From Neotabrizicola shimadae (GTDB taxonomy: Bacteria > Pseudomonadota > Alphaproteobacteria > Rhodobacterales > Rhodobacteraceae): DNA of 64,000 nt. The notes under the pieces were generated by a model. It was given only the letters and a program-made list of their open reading frames with translations. It did not search any database and was not told the DNA's origin. This document shows positions 7,500 to 19,290 of this stretch, one piece after another. Numbering within the stretch: the stretch's first letter is position 1; every line of letters starts with the position of its first letter. The translations under genes were made by a program, and so were the position numbers. The stretch spans positions 3,478,001 to 3,542,000 of the forward strand of contig NZ_CP069370.1 of NCBI RefSeq assembly GCF_019623905.1, read 5' to 3'.

Positions 7500-8639
7500 A
7501 TGACAGATGCCCCGGACGGCTCCGGCTACCTGCTCTATCACTCCATCGGCCAGTATCCCGGCAAGGCGCAGGACATGGCGCGCGGCCTCGCGGCCTTCGC
7601 CGAAACCTGGGGCCGGGCCGATACCGCGCAATGGCCCATGGCGCTTGGCCTGCGCGACCGCTTCCTTGGACGCTGGCGCGCGATCCTGAACGCGCCCGAA
7701 GCCAGCCTTACTACAACCGAAAACGTCACCTCCGCCGTTGCCGCCATCCTTCTGGCCCTGCCGGACCACCATCTGCGCGGCCGCACCGTGCTGATCGCCG
7801 AGGACTGCTTTCCTTCCAACCACTTCCTGCTGGCCGGCCTCGCCGACCGGCTGGGCTTCACGCTCCGCACCGTCCCGCTGCGCCCCGGCGCCGATTGGGT
7901 CGAGGACGAGGATTTCCTCGCCGCCTGGACGCCCGATGTGGGCCTGGCCCTTGTCACCTGGATCTCGTCGCTCACCTCGCACCGCGTTGACGTGGCCGCG
8001 ATGGTCGCGCATGGACGCCGCATGGGCAGCCTGATCGGCGTCGATGTCACCCAGGGCGCGGGCCTCTTGCCCTTCGATGTGCGGGCTCCGGCGGTGGATT
8101 TCGCCGTCTCCACCAGCCTGAAATGGATGTGCGGATCGCCCGGCGCCGGCGTGCTTTACGTCGCGCCAGACCTCACAGCGCAGTCCGCCCCGCCCTTGCG
8201 CGGCTGGTTCAGCCAGCCCGACCCGTTCAACTGGGACCTGACCCGGTTTTCCTATGCCGGCGACATCCGCCGCTTCGACAGCGGCACCCCCGCCATCATG
8301 GCGGCAGCGGCCAGCCTGCCCGCGCTGGACTGGCACGCCCGGCAGGACAAGGCCGCGCTTCTGGCCCACAACCGCGCGCTCCAGTCGCGGCTTCAGGACG
8401 GTGTGCAGACGCTTGGCCTGCCCCTCGCCTCGCCCGCCAGCCTCGACCGGCGCGGCGGCAGCCTGATGCTGAAGCTGCCCAGTCCCGAAGCCCTTCAGCC
8501 GGCGCTGGCCCGTCTGGCGCAGGCCGATGTCCACGCCGATGGCCGTGGCCGGCTGCTGCGGCTCTCGCCGGGCGCGATGACGACTGCCGAAGGCGTGGAC
8601 CGCGCCCTTGCCGCCCTTGCCGGACTGCGCAAGGGCTGA
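7500..8639 (+). CDS. PLP-dependent class V aminotransferase / kynureninase-like enzyme
   Basis: The 379-residue product has the class V fold. GVDVTQGAGLLPFDV carries the PLP-ring aspartate, STSLKWMCGSPGAG carries the Schiff-base lysine, and TTTENVTSAVAAIL binds phosphate. The spacing and the QGAG/SLKW pattern are closer to kynureninase-type hydrolases and cysteine desulfurase-like proteins than to serine aminotransferases. The ATG at 7500 follows the oxidoreductase stop by 7 nt. It is the last gene of the Liv operon and probably acts on the product of the flavoenzyme; transamination versus C-C hydrolysis cannot be told from sequence. Confidence 0.82.
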   Translation: MTDAPDGSGYLLYHSIGQYPGKAQDMARGLAAFAETWGRADTAQWPMALGLRDRFLGRWRAILNAPEASLTTTENVTSAVAAILLALPDHHLRGRTVLIAEDCFPSNHFLLAGLADRLGFTLRTVPLRPGADWVEDEDFLAAWTPDVGLALVTWISSLTSHRVDVAAMVAHGRRMGSLIGVDVTQGAGLLPFDVRAPAVDFAVSTSLKWMCGSPGAGVLYVAPDLTAQSAPPLRGWFSQPDPFNWDLTRFSYAGDIRRFDSGTPAIMAAAASLPALDWHARQDKAALLAHNRALQSRLQDGVQTLGLPLASPASLDRRGGSLMLKLPSPEALQPALARLAQADVHADGRGRLLRLSPGAMTTAEGVDRALAALAGLRKG

Positions 8640-8745
8640 CGTCCCGGTCCCACAAGGCCAATGGCACGGGTCGTCGGCCCGCTTATGCCGCGACTGCGGG
8701 TTTTCCTACGGCGGCTTGACCCGTCCAACCTCGGACAATCCTTAC

Positions 8746-8813
8746 GTCCGAGTTAATTCGAGTCCGCAAGATATTGATTTCATTGGTTCTGATCCGCGTC
8801 CGAGCTCGGACGC
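8746..8813 (-). repeat. Palindrome-headed 69-bp dispersed repeat, copy 1
   Basis: Read on the minus strand, this copy has the perfect palindrome GCGTCCGAGCTCGGACGC (8796-8813), then AATGAAATCAA, CTTGCG and the tail GAATTAACTCGGAC (ending at 8746). The tail's CTCGGAC can pair with GTCCGAG just beyond it (8730-8736 with 8746-8752). The copy lies in the 270-bp gap between the PLP enzyme gene and the flavin reductase gene, inverted relative to the copy at 10890. The remainder of this gap shows no gene. Confidence 0.85.
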
Positions 8814-8909
8814 CCCCTCGGAACTGGTCCAATCTCCGGACCAGGCCGGCTTGACGGGGCCCTCCAAAGGCCTTCACTCTGCCCCGACCGGCCGAGCCCA
8901 AGAGCCCCC

Positions 8910-10889
8910 ATGTCCCAGCATCCCCACCTGATGTCCCCCCTCGCCCTGCGGGGCCGGACCCTCCGCAACCGCATCGTCTTCGGGGCCCATACCAACAACA
9001 TGTCCGACCAGGGCCTCCCGGGCCCCCGCATGGGCGGCTACCTCCTGGAACGCGCCCTGGGCGGGGCGGCGATGGTGGTCTGCGAGCCGGTCCCGGCCCA
9101 CCGCACCGGCGTCCTGACCCGCGGCAACCTCCTGCAAGGCTCCGACGAGATCATCCCCCATTTCCGCCGGATCACCGAAGCCGTCCAGGACGCCGGCGCG
9201 GTCATCATCCAGCAAATCTACCACGTCGGCGCCCACGGCGACTCCGACCTCTCCTTCCAGCCGCACTGGTCGCCCTCGGGCCTGCCCTCCTACCACGACA
9301 GCGACGGCAGCCACGCCATGACCGGGGCCGAGATCGAAGAGCTTCTGGACGCCCATGCCGCCACCGCCCGGCGGGCGAAGGACTGCGGCTTTCAGGGGGT
9401 GGAAGTCTGGGCCGCCTACCACTCGCTGATCGACCAGTTCTGGACGCCCTGGTCCAACCGCCGCGACGACAAGTGGGGCGGCAGCCTGCAGAACCGCACC
9501 CGCTTTTCCCGGCAACTGATCGACCGCATCCGCCGCGACTGCGGCGAGGATTTCATCGTGGGCCTCGCCACCAGCTACTCCCCCGCCTATGCCGGCGTGA
9601 CCCTGACCGACGAACAACTCGGCGAGATCGTGGCCCTGCACGACGCCACCGGCCACGTGGACTATGTCACCGTGGGCTTCGGGTCCTACCTGGAATTCGA
9701 CGGCATCATCCCGGCCTTCACCAAGGCCGAGAAGCTGACCACGCCCATGACCGCCCAGCTGAAGGCACTGGTCCGGCACGCCGCGATCACCTCGGAAGCA
9801 GGCATCCGGACGCCCGAGAATGCCGAGACGATCCTTTCTTCGGGCGAGGCGGACCTGGTGTCCATCGTGCGCGGCCAGATCGCCGACCCGCATCTGGCCC
9901 GGAAGGTCAGCGAGGGGCGGGCGGCAGAGATCCGGCCCTGCCTGTCCTGCAACCAGATGTGCTGGGGGCGGCGGTCGCGGGATTACTGGATCTCCTGCCT
10001 GGTGAACCCCTCAGCGGGACGGGAGTTCGAATGGGGTGGGGATCGGTTCGAGCCTGCCGCCATGCCCCGCGAGGTGCTGGTGGTGGGCGCGGGACCTGCG
10101 GGGCTGGAAGCAGCGCGCGTGGCGGCAGAGCGCGGGCACCGGGTGGAGGTCGTGGAGGCGCTGCCGGTCACGGGCGGGCAGTTCCGACTGGCCGGAATGC
10201 AGCCGCGGCGGGGGCAGATCCTGGACTTGCTGGACTGGTACGAGCGGGAGCTGGACCGGCTGGGGGTGAGGCTGAGGCTGAACAGCTTCCTGGACGAGGA
10301 GGAGATTGCGGCGCACGGGGCGGAGGTGGTGGTGCTAGCCACGGGGTCACTACCGGATGACACCGGGTTCCGCCGGTGGATGCCGCAGGAGGCGAGCCTG
10401 CCTGGGATCGAGCTGGGCGGGGTCTGGCCGGCCGAGGCGGCGATGCGGCGCGAGGCCCGGCTGGGGGACGGGGTGATCCTTTACGACGAGGGGTCGAACT
10501 GGCGGGGAGTGGGCACGGCCTGGGCGCTGGCGGAGCGGGGGCACCGGGTGACCATCGTGACCCCGGAGGCCCATGTGGGCAAGGAGATCGCGCGGACCGC
10601 CGCGGATGGCGGGGCGCGGGCGGCTTTGGCCAAGCTGGGGGTGCGGTTCGTGACCGAGGCGGTGGTGGCGGCCTGGCACGGGAACGGGGCGACGGTGCGG
10701 AGCCTTCTGACCGGGGAGGAGGAGGTCATCCCGGCCTCGGGGCTGGTGATGGCCACCACGAACCGGGCTTTCGACCCCTGGCCTGAGAGCTTTGCCGGCA
10801 AGCAGACCCATCGGATCGGCGACTGCGCCGCCCCGCGGCTGGCGGCCTACGCCATCCACGAGGGCAGGAAGCTGGGGCTGGCAATCTAG
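8910..10889 (+). CDS. NADH:flavin oxidoreductase with 4Fe-4S cluster (dimethylamine/N-methylproline demethylase-like)
   Basis: The 659-residue three-domain enzyme has an FMN-binding old-yellow-enzyme barrel (residues 1-350), a 4Fe-4S site C-x2-C-x3-C-x11-C in CLSCNQMC...SC (about 348-367) and an FAD/NAD(P) reductase half from [18 protein letters not shown] (about 390) to the end. The architecture is that of trimethylamine dehydrogenase, 2,4-dienoyl-CoA reductase and N-methylproline (stachydrine) demethylase. VEVWAAYHSLIDQFWTPWSNRR is the demethylase-like form, not the FadH form. Base use shifts from C-rich in the 5' half to G-rich in the 3' half. It is bracketed by inverted copies of the 69-bp repeat; the palindrome of the second begins at the base after the TAG. 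Confidence 0.88.
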   Translation: MSQHPHLMSPLALRGRTLRNRIVFGAHTNNMSDQGLPGPRMGGYLLERALGGAAMVVCEPVPAHRTGVLTRGNLLQGSDEIIPHFRRITEAVQDAGAVIIQQIYHVGAHGDSDLSFQPHWSPSGLPSYHDSDGSHAMTGAEIEELLDAHAATARRAKDCGFQGVEVWAAYHSLIDQFWTPWSNRRDDKWGGSLQNRTRFSRQLIDRIRRDCGEDFIVGLATSYSPAYAGVTLTDEQLGEIVALHDATGHVDYVTVGFGSYLEFDGIIPAFTKAEKLTTPMTAQLKALVRHAAITSEAGIRTPENAETILSSGEADLVSIVRGQIADPHLARKVSEGRAAEIRPCLSCNQMCWGRRSRDYWISCLVNPSAGREFEWGGDRFEPAAMPREVLVVGAGPAGLEAARVAAERGHRVEVVEALPVTGGQFRLAGMQPRRGQILDLLDWYERELDRLGVRLRLNSFLDEEEIAAHGAEVVVLATGSLPDDTGFRRWMPQEASLPGIELGGVWPAEAAMRREARLGDGVILYDEGSNWRGVGTAWALAERGHRVTIVTPEAHVGKEIARTAADGGARAALAKLGVRFVTEAVVAAWHGNGATVRSLLTGEEEVIPASGLVMATTNRAFDPWPESFAGKQTHRIGDCAAPRLAAYAIHEGRKLGLAI

Positions 10890-10968
10890 GCGTCCGAGCT
10901 CGGACGCCTATGCAAATTAAATGGAATCAGTGGCTTGCCGTTCCATGTTTACCTTTGGTTAACTCGGA
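10890..10968 (+). repeat. Palindrome-headed 69-bp dispersed repeat, copy 2
   Basis: The palindrome GCGTCCGAGCTCGGACGC (10890-10907) starts at the first base after the flavin reductase stop codon. AATGGAATCAGTGGCTTGC and the tail GTTAACTCGGA (10958-10968) follow; compared with the other copies there is an insertion of about 10 bp in the middle. A second CTCGGAC lies at 10974-10980. The amidohydrolase gene on the other strand ends at 10986, so the repeat fills the convergent junction. Confidence 0.85.
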
Positions 10969-10985
10969 ACCGCCTCGGACAGCAC

Positions 10986-13073
10986 TCAGTTGGCAATGAC
11001 TTGCGACCCATCCGCTGCCGGGGACAACATGTCGCCGATCGTCGCCGCGACGCAGATGCCGGAATGGGGCCCGCGGGCCAGCGCTGCCGGAGACATGCCC
11101 TTCACCGCCCTGCCGCCAGTGTCCCGCATCACCGCAAGAGTACGCAGGAAATCCGCATAGGGATCCGTGCCGTTCTGCAGCGGACGATAGTCGAGACGCC
11201 CCTCCTTCTGCGCGATGCTGTAGATCGTCTCGCCTTCCTTGATTGTCTCGACCACCTTGATCGAGTCCAGCGTCTCGGGGTCGACCGCCGTCGGGTCCTG
11301 GGAGAGGATCACCAGGTCGGCCAGCTTGCCGGCTTCGAGCGAGCCTTTCCAGCCTTCCTCGAAATGCTGGTAGGCGGGCCAGATCGTCATGGCCTTCAGC
11401 GCGGTCAGGACGTCCACACGCTGGTCCGGACCGATGATGTCGCCCGAGCGCGAACGCCGCGTCACGGTGGCATCAAGGATGCGCATGGAATCCGGGAAGG
11501 CCACCGGCGCGTCATGGTGGGAGGAGAACATCATGCCGCGCGCGCGCAGCCAGCCAGTGGGCGAGATGTTATCCGCCAAGACCGGACCAACGGTGCGGTC
11601 GCGGTGCCAATCGCCCCAGTAGAAAGTGTGCATCGGAAAGAGCGAGGGGAAGACGTTCAGGCGGTTGAAGGCGTCCACCTGGTCCTCGCGCAGGAACTGG
11701 CCGTGGATCAGGACCGGCCGCCGGTCGGCCGGGCCGTACTTTTCGGTCGCCGTGCCGATGGCGGCGATCAGAATGTCCGAGGCGCCCTCTCCGTTGGAGT
11801 GGGTGAGGATCTGCACGTTGTTGGCAAAAGCCCAGTCGATGGCGTCGAAAACCTGGTCCGGCGTGGCGGCGGAATAGCCCCTGTAGTCGGCGCGGAAACC
11901 GGGCGGCGGGTTGTAGTAGGGTCGGTCGCGCAGCGCCGTGAAGCCCTGCGGCGAGCCGTCAATTGTCAGCTTCGCCCCGCCGACCCGGAAGCGGTCGGTG
12001 TAGTCGCGTGCGGCGGTGGCGAGGATGAAGTCGCGGTCGATCAGCACGTCGGGATAGGCGACAACGTCGATGTCGAGCCCCTCGTCCGTCGCCACCGACT
12101 GCATGAGCCGGGCCACGGCGGGCGTGGCGCGGCCCTCCTGCGCGGTGGTGTACCCGTAGGAGGCAACGAGATCGGCGCCCGCGCGGAAGATAGCGCGGCC
12201 CGCCTCGGCATCGAGGGAGCCGAACAGGGCCCCGAGCACCAGCGCGGTGGCGTTTTCCTCGAGCACGCCGTTCGGTTCGGTCGAGCCGTCGCGGCGGCGG
12301 ATGACGCCGCCGGTCGGATCGGGCGTGTCGGCGGTGATGCCCGCAAGCTCGAGCGCCCGGGAATTGGCGACGCCCAGATGGCCGGATTGGTGGACGACAT
12401 AGATGGGCACCTCGGTCGAGATCGCGTCGAGGTCGTCGCGCGTCGGATGGCGCTGTTCGGCAAGCTGCGCGTCGTCATAGCCGAACCCCAGGATCAGCCC
12501 GGCGCGTTCCACCCGGTCAGGGTACTCGGCGGTGTAGGCGCGCAGCGTTTCCTGCAGCGCGGGGATGTCGTTCACCTCGCCATCTGGCGCGGGCAGCAGG
12601 TTCGCCGACATCGCCTGGATGCCGATCATGTAGACATGGCCGTGGGCATCGACGAAGCCGGGCAGCAGGGTGCGGCCGGCCAGATCGATCATCTGCGTGT
12701 CGGGGCCGCGATGCGAAAGCACCGCCTCCAGAGCGCCCACGGCAAGGATGCGACCATCCCTTTCGGCCAGGGCCTCGGCGCGGGGGGCGGCGTCGGTCAT
12801 GGTCAGGATCGGACCGCCCGACCAGATGCGGTCGGCCAGTGAGGTATCGGCTTCAGGCGCGGGCAGCGCGCCGTGCTTTTCGCGGAAGTAGTCCCAGGCA
12901 TCCACCTCACGCCCGTCGGGCAAGGTGCAGAGACCGCGCTGGCCGGTGGGTTCGGTAACGATGCGGAAGGTGCCGCCCTGGTCGCCGCAGAAGGTGGCCG
13001 CGGGATTTGCGAGTTCCTGGGCACCCGCGGCGGAGGTCAGGAAGCAGGCGGCGAGGGCGGGGAGAAGGCGCAA
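10986..13073 (-). CDS. Secreted amidohydrolase (YtcJ-like) with N-terminal DUF333 segment
   Basis: The 695-residue exported metal-dependent hydrolase begins, in my reading, at TTG 13073: GGAGAG lies 7 nt upstream and the product opens with a signal peptide (LRLLPALAACFLTSAAGAQ). No ATG fits; the longer reading (to 13163) lacks a ribosome site. Residues about 20-60 (ANPAATFC...GREVDAWDYF) match DUF333, a short Cys-containing module. The rest is a YtcJ-type amidohydrolase with metal motif FVDAHGHVYM, LTHSNGEG and FSSHHDAP. Such enzymes act on amides or lactones; the substrate is unknown. It converges on the flavin reductase gene. Confidence 0.82.
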   Translation of the reverse strand: MRLLPALAACFLTSAAGAQELANPAATFCGDQGGTFRIVTEPTGQRGLCTLPDGREVDAWDYFREKHGALPAPEADTSLADRIWSGGPILTMTDAAPRAEALAERDGRILAVGALEAVLSHRGPDTQMIDLAGRTLLPGFVDAHGHVYMIGIQAMSANLLPAPDGEVNDIPALQETLRAYTAEYPDRVERAGLILGFGYDDAQLAEQRHPTRDDLDAISTEVPIYVVHQSGHLGVANSRALELAGITADTPDPTGGVIRRRDGSTEPNGVLEENATALVLGALFGSLDAEAGRAIFRAGADLVASYGYTTAQEGRATPAVARLMQSVATDEGLDIDVVAYPDVLIDRDFILATAARDYTDRFRVGGAKLTIDGSPQGFTALRDRPYYNPPPGFRADYRGYSAATPDQVFDAIDWAFANNVQILTHSNGEGASDILIAAIGTATEKYGPADRRPVLIHGQFLREDQVDAFNRLNVFPSLFPMHTFYWGDWHRDRTVGPVLADNISPTGWLRARGMMFSSHHDAPVAFPDSMRILDATVTRRSRSGDIIGPDQRVDVLTALKAMTIWPAYQHFEEGWKGSLEAGKLADLVILSQDPTAVDPETLDSIKVVETIKEGETIYSIAQKEGRLDYRPLQNGTDPYADFLRTLAVMRDTGGRAVKGMSPAALARGPHSGICVAATIGDMLSPAADGSQVIAN

Positions 13074-13206
13074 TTCGGACTCTCCTGCGGGGCTCGGGCC
13101 GGACAGCCCGTGCGGGTGTAGGGCAGCTTGCCTCCAGCAACGGTGCCCTTGCCCGCGCCGCATGGCAAGAGTTTCATGGTCGAAAGCCCGGTATCGGCCT
13201 GATCGG

Positions 13207-14103
13207 CTAGAAGCGGATGTGCGAGGGCCAGCGAAAGACTTCGTCCGGGTCTTCGGTCGGGTTGGGATCCAGCCGCATGGTCAGTGCACGCAGGTACGCG
13301 GCCGCGACGGTGCGGCCGGCGCGGCGAAGATCATCGGACGGTATAGGGGCACCGATTGTGACATCGAGTGGCAGGCCCATGCGACGGCGGGTTTCGTGGA
13401 AGATCAGCGCGACGCGGGCCGGATAGGACAGGTGGCTCGCGATCTGGAACAGGCGCGAGTTCTGGCCGGCAAAATGCACCGGAAGCACCGTCACGCCTGG
13501 GTGGGTGGCGAGGCGACCCAGGAAGGGGTGCCAGTCGGAATCGACTGCGCGCCCGGTCAGCGGGCGATTGGCGGTGGCAACGCCGCCGCCGGGGAAGATC
13601 GCCACGACGCCACCGTCTTCGAGCCGCTGGATCGCGCGGCGGCGCGAGTCGCCAGAGGTACGGCGGGCCTCGGCGGTGCCTGAGAAGTCGATGGGCAAGA
13701 GATAGGGGTTCAGCGCCGGAACACGGCAGAGCAGGCTGTTCGTCACGATCTGGACGCGGTCGCGCAGCTGCAATCCAAGCCAGCCGAGCGTGAGGCCGTC
13801 GACGATGCCATAGGGGTGGTTGGCCACCAGAACGATGCCACCCTGCCGCGGCAGTGCATCCAGATGATGGGCCCCCGAAAGGCGGACATCAAGCCGCAGG
13901 AGGCGCAGCGCGGCCTGGAACACGGTTTCGCGCGGGTCGGGGTTGGCCGCCCAGTCCAGATAGAGATCCAGAAGCTGCGGCTGTCCGCCGAGGCGTTCGA
14001 TCAGGCGGATCACGCTCTGGCGGAAGGCGCTTTGACCTTCATGGGAATAGGTGAAGTCGGGCGGATCGGGTGCGAAATCCGGGGGCATGAGCGCGTGGGT
14101 CAT
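13207..14103 (-). CDS. Lysophospholipid acyltransferase family protein (PlsC-like)
   Basis: The 298-residue product shows the acyltransferase block I variant NHPYGIVDG (about residues 95-103, replacing the usual N-H-x4-D), block III-like FPGGGVA and block IV-like VTVLPVHFAGQ. These place it with glycerolphosphate or ornithine-lipid acyltransferases that act at the inner membrane. The N-terminal 90 residues are not family-typical. It is a single gene with divergent fadH upstream. The acceptor lipid is uncertain. Confidence 0.78.
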   Translation of the reverse strand: MTHALMPPDFAPDPPDFTYSHEGQSAFRQSVIRLIERLGGQPQLLDLYLDWAANPDPRETVFQAALRLLRLDVRLSGAHHLDALPRQGGIVLVANHPYGIVDGLTLGWLGLQLRDRVQIVTNSLLCRVPALNPYLLPIDFSGTAEARRTSGDSRRRAIQRLEDGGVVAIFPGGGVATANRPLTGRAVDSDWHPFLGRLATHPGVTVLPVHFAGQNSRLFQIASHLSYPARVALIFHETRRRMGLPLDVTIGAPIPSDDLRRAGRTVAAAYLRALTMRLDPNPTEDPDEVFRWPSHIRF

Positions 14104-14260
14104 GCGGCACCTGGGGCAAAGCGAGTGGGTCGGGGCATCTGGACGGTCATCGGCCTTCGGGGTTTGCCGAGACTGGCAGGGCTTCGTGACGTCTGCGCGA
14201 CGGCAGGATGACAGTCTCGCAGCGCAGCGTCCCGCGGGGCGAGTGACCGCACCGGCATGA

Positions 14261-17229
<2,969 letters not shown>

Positions 17230-17358
17230 CCCCCGCCGTTCACGCGCCATCAACGATCCCCGACATTTCCCCGGATCGGTCCCTGACGCGCCCCGATCCT
17301 GCCCGATTTCGTCGCCTATAACGGTTCATCACGCTGCTCACGTCGCAAGGGGCGAACA

Positions 17359-18264
17359 ATGGACCGACTGACTGAAATGGAAGCCTTCGCGATGGTCGTG
17401 GACCAGGGCGGCTTCACGGACGCGGCCAAGAAGATGGGCATTTCCAAGTCCGCTGTGTCCAAACACGTCTCGGCGCTGGAGGCGCGGCTTGGCGCGCGGC
17501 TTCTGAACCGGACCACCCGGCGCGTCAGCCCCACCGAGATCGGCCTCGCCTATTACGACCGCGCCCGCCGCGTGCTGAATGACGCGGGCGAAGCCGATGC
17601 GCTGGTCACCTCGATGCAATCGGCCCCCTCGGGCCTTCTGCGCATCTCGGTCGCCACCGATTTCGGGGTGAACCTGCTGTCGCCGATCCTCGGCGACTTC
17701 CTGCTGGAATACCCCGACATCACCGTGAACATGGTGCTGAACAACCGCTATGTCGAATTGATCAGTGAAGGCTTCGACCTGGCGATCCGTGTGGGCGAGC
17801 TGGAAGACTCCAGCCTGCGCGCCCGCAAGCTGACCGAGACGTCCAAGCGGATGATCGGCTCGCCCGCCTATTTCCAGAAGTTCGGTCGCCCGGCCAAGAT
17901 CGACGACCTGAACGAACACAAACTTCTGCACTATTCCAACCAGGCCAATGGCAACGTCTGGAAGATCACCGCGCCTTCGGGCGAGAAGCGCCAGGTCCGC
18001 ACCGCCGGCTGGCTGACGGTGAACGACGGTCAGTCGCTTCTGAACGCTGCCATCTCGGGCCTTGGCATCGCCTTCCTGCCCTCGTTCCTTTATGCCGATG
18101 CGATGCGTGCCGGGCAGGTGGAAGAGGCCATTCCCGGCTTGCCCGTCGAGGTGCTGGGCATCTATGCCGTCTATCCGCCGGGCCGCTTCACGCAGCCCAA
18201 GGTCCGCGCCTTCATCGACTTCATGGCGCGTCGGTTCATGGACAAGGGTCCCGACAACTGGTGA
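17359..18264 (+). CDS. LysR family transcriptional regulator
   Basis: The 301-residue product has an N-terminal helix-turn-helix (about residues 18-38: FTDAAKKMGISKSAVSKHVSALE) and a periplasmic-binding-like effector domain from about residue 90 (SGLLRISVATDFG). It belongs to the subgroup that often regulates nearby redox or efflux genes, but its neighbours here (a hypothetical upstream, a convergent OmpA gene downstream) give no target. Ordinary length. Confidence 0.93.
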   Translation: MDRLTEMEAFAMVVDQGGFTDAAKKMGISKSAVSKHVSALEARLGARLLNRTTRRVSPTEIGLAYYDRARRVLNDAGEADALVTSMQSAPSGLLRISVATDFGVNLLSPILGDFLLEYPDITVNMVLNNRYVELISEGFDLAIRVGELEDSSLRARKLTETSKRMIGSPAYFQKFGRPAKIDDLNEHKLLHYSNQANGNVWKITAPSGEKRQVRTAGWLTVNDGQSLLNAAISGLGIAFLPSFLYADAMRAGQVEEAIPGLPVEVLGIYAVYPPGRFTQPKVRAFIDFMARRFMDKGPDNW

Positions 18265-18299
18265 TCCGTCCCTTCTGAGTTTCCCCGTGCGGCCTGCAC

Positions 18300-19271
18300 T
18301 TACTGGGTCGGGGCGAGAACCGCCTCGACCCTTCTGTTTTGCGCCCGTCCCTCATCGGTCTCGTTGCTGGCGCGCGGGGCCAGCGGGCCGACACCTTCCG
18401 CAGAGACCTGGGCCGCGGGAATGCCATAGCGGTCGATCAGCACCTGGCGCACCGCCGCCGCGCGCTGGCGCGACAGGGTCACATTCGCCGCCAGGCTACC
18501 CGAGGCATCGGTATGGCCCACAAGGGTCACACGGCGGCCCGGCTGGGCCTTCAGCCAGTCGGCCAAGTCCTGCAGGGCCGGCGCGGCCGGATCGGTCAGC
18601 GCCGCCTTGCCGCTTTGAAACGCCAGCCCCTCCAGCACCACGCTGCCCCGAGCCACAAGATCCCCGCTGTCCGCGCGCGCCGCATCTGGCGGGGCCGTGA
18701 CCGCTTCGCTCGGGGGTGGCGTGACCGCAGGCTCCGGCTGGCTTACCGCAGCCGGACGCGCGGGGGGCGGTGTGCCGAGGGGTGTCACCGTCACAACCTG
18801 CACATGACCTTCGGCCTGCGACCGGCTGACCAGAAGCGTCAGCCAGTCTGTCCCGTCCGTCCCCTCGCGCCGTGCCGAGACAAAGCGGTAGTCGCCCAGG
18901 TCCACATGCATCGCCGGTTCGGGAAGAACCGTCGTGCTATAGCGGAAGTCGAACCCGCCGCAGCCGTCATCGGCGCAATCGAATACTGTGACGAAGCCTT
19001 CGTCACGCATCTTCTGGCGCAGGGTGTCGAGCAGTGCCAGGGTGGTCTGCCCATCCAGCGGAAGGCTCCAGGCGGTCCGGGTGACGGTTCCCTCGACCTC
19101 TTGGCCGGGGATTCCCGCTGCCGTCCATGGTCCAAGGGGCACAAGATAGCTGCCCGGAGCCTCGGTCGTGGTCGCGGTCACGCGGGCGGGTGGGGCAAGG
19201 TCGATGGCAAGGGCAGGCCCCGCTGCGGCAAGGCACAGCAGCATCAGCGGATAAGAGCGACCTGCACGCAC
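18300..19271 (-). CDS. OmpA-family peptidoglycan-associated protein
   Basis: The 323-residue envelope protein opens with a signal peptide (YPLMLLCLAAAGPALA). A middle region (about 25-190) of unknown fold contains a CADDGCGG cysteine pair, then a Pro/Ala-rich linker, then a C-terminal OmpA/MotB domain (about 215-320: LAFQSGKAAL, TLVGHTDASGS, NRRVEAVLAP) that binds peptidoglycan. I chose GTG 19271 because GAGGGG lies 7 nt upstream; ATG 19244 would remove the charged n-region of the signal. The start lies 20 nt past the GNAT stop, so it is probably co-transcribed with GNAT-cinA. Confidence 0.82.
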   Translation of the reverse strand: MRAGRSYPLMLLCLAAAGPALAIDLAPPARVTATTTEAPGSYLVPLGPWTAAGIPGQEVEGTVTRTAWSLPLDGQTTLALLDTLRQKMRDEGFVTVFDCADDGCGGFDFRYSTTVLPEPAMHVDLGDYRFVSARREGTDGTDWLTLLVSRSQAEGHVQVVTVTPLGTPPPARPAAVSQPEPAVTPPPSEAVTAPPDAARADSGDLVARGSVVLEGLAFQSGKAALTDPAAPALQDLADWLKAQPGRRVTLVGHTDASGSLAANVTLSRQRAAAVRQVLIDRYGIPAAQVSAEGVGPLAPRASNETDEGRAQNRRVEAVLAPTQ

Positions 19272-19290
19272 TGCTCGGCCCCTCACGGGC

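Noticed and set aside
8746-8813. Integron attC site
   Set aside because: The repeat ends in TTAAC-like bases and sits after stop codons like a cassette site, but the paired R''/L''/L'/R' core architecture is absent and no integrase gene is seen.
10890-10907. Ordinary intrinsic terminator as the full explanation of the repeat
   Set aside because: The palindrome can fold as a 7-bp stem, but no consistent T-run follows and about 50 bp beyond it are conserved between copies.
10935-12842. Large plus-strand open frame opposite the amidohydrolase
   Set aside because: Composition is that of an antisense shadow, with no recognisable domain; the minus-strand frame has complete catalytic motifs and a signal peptide.
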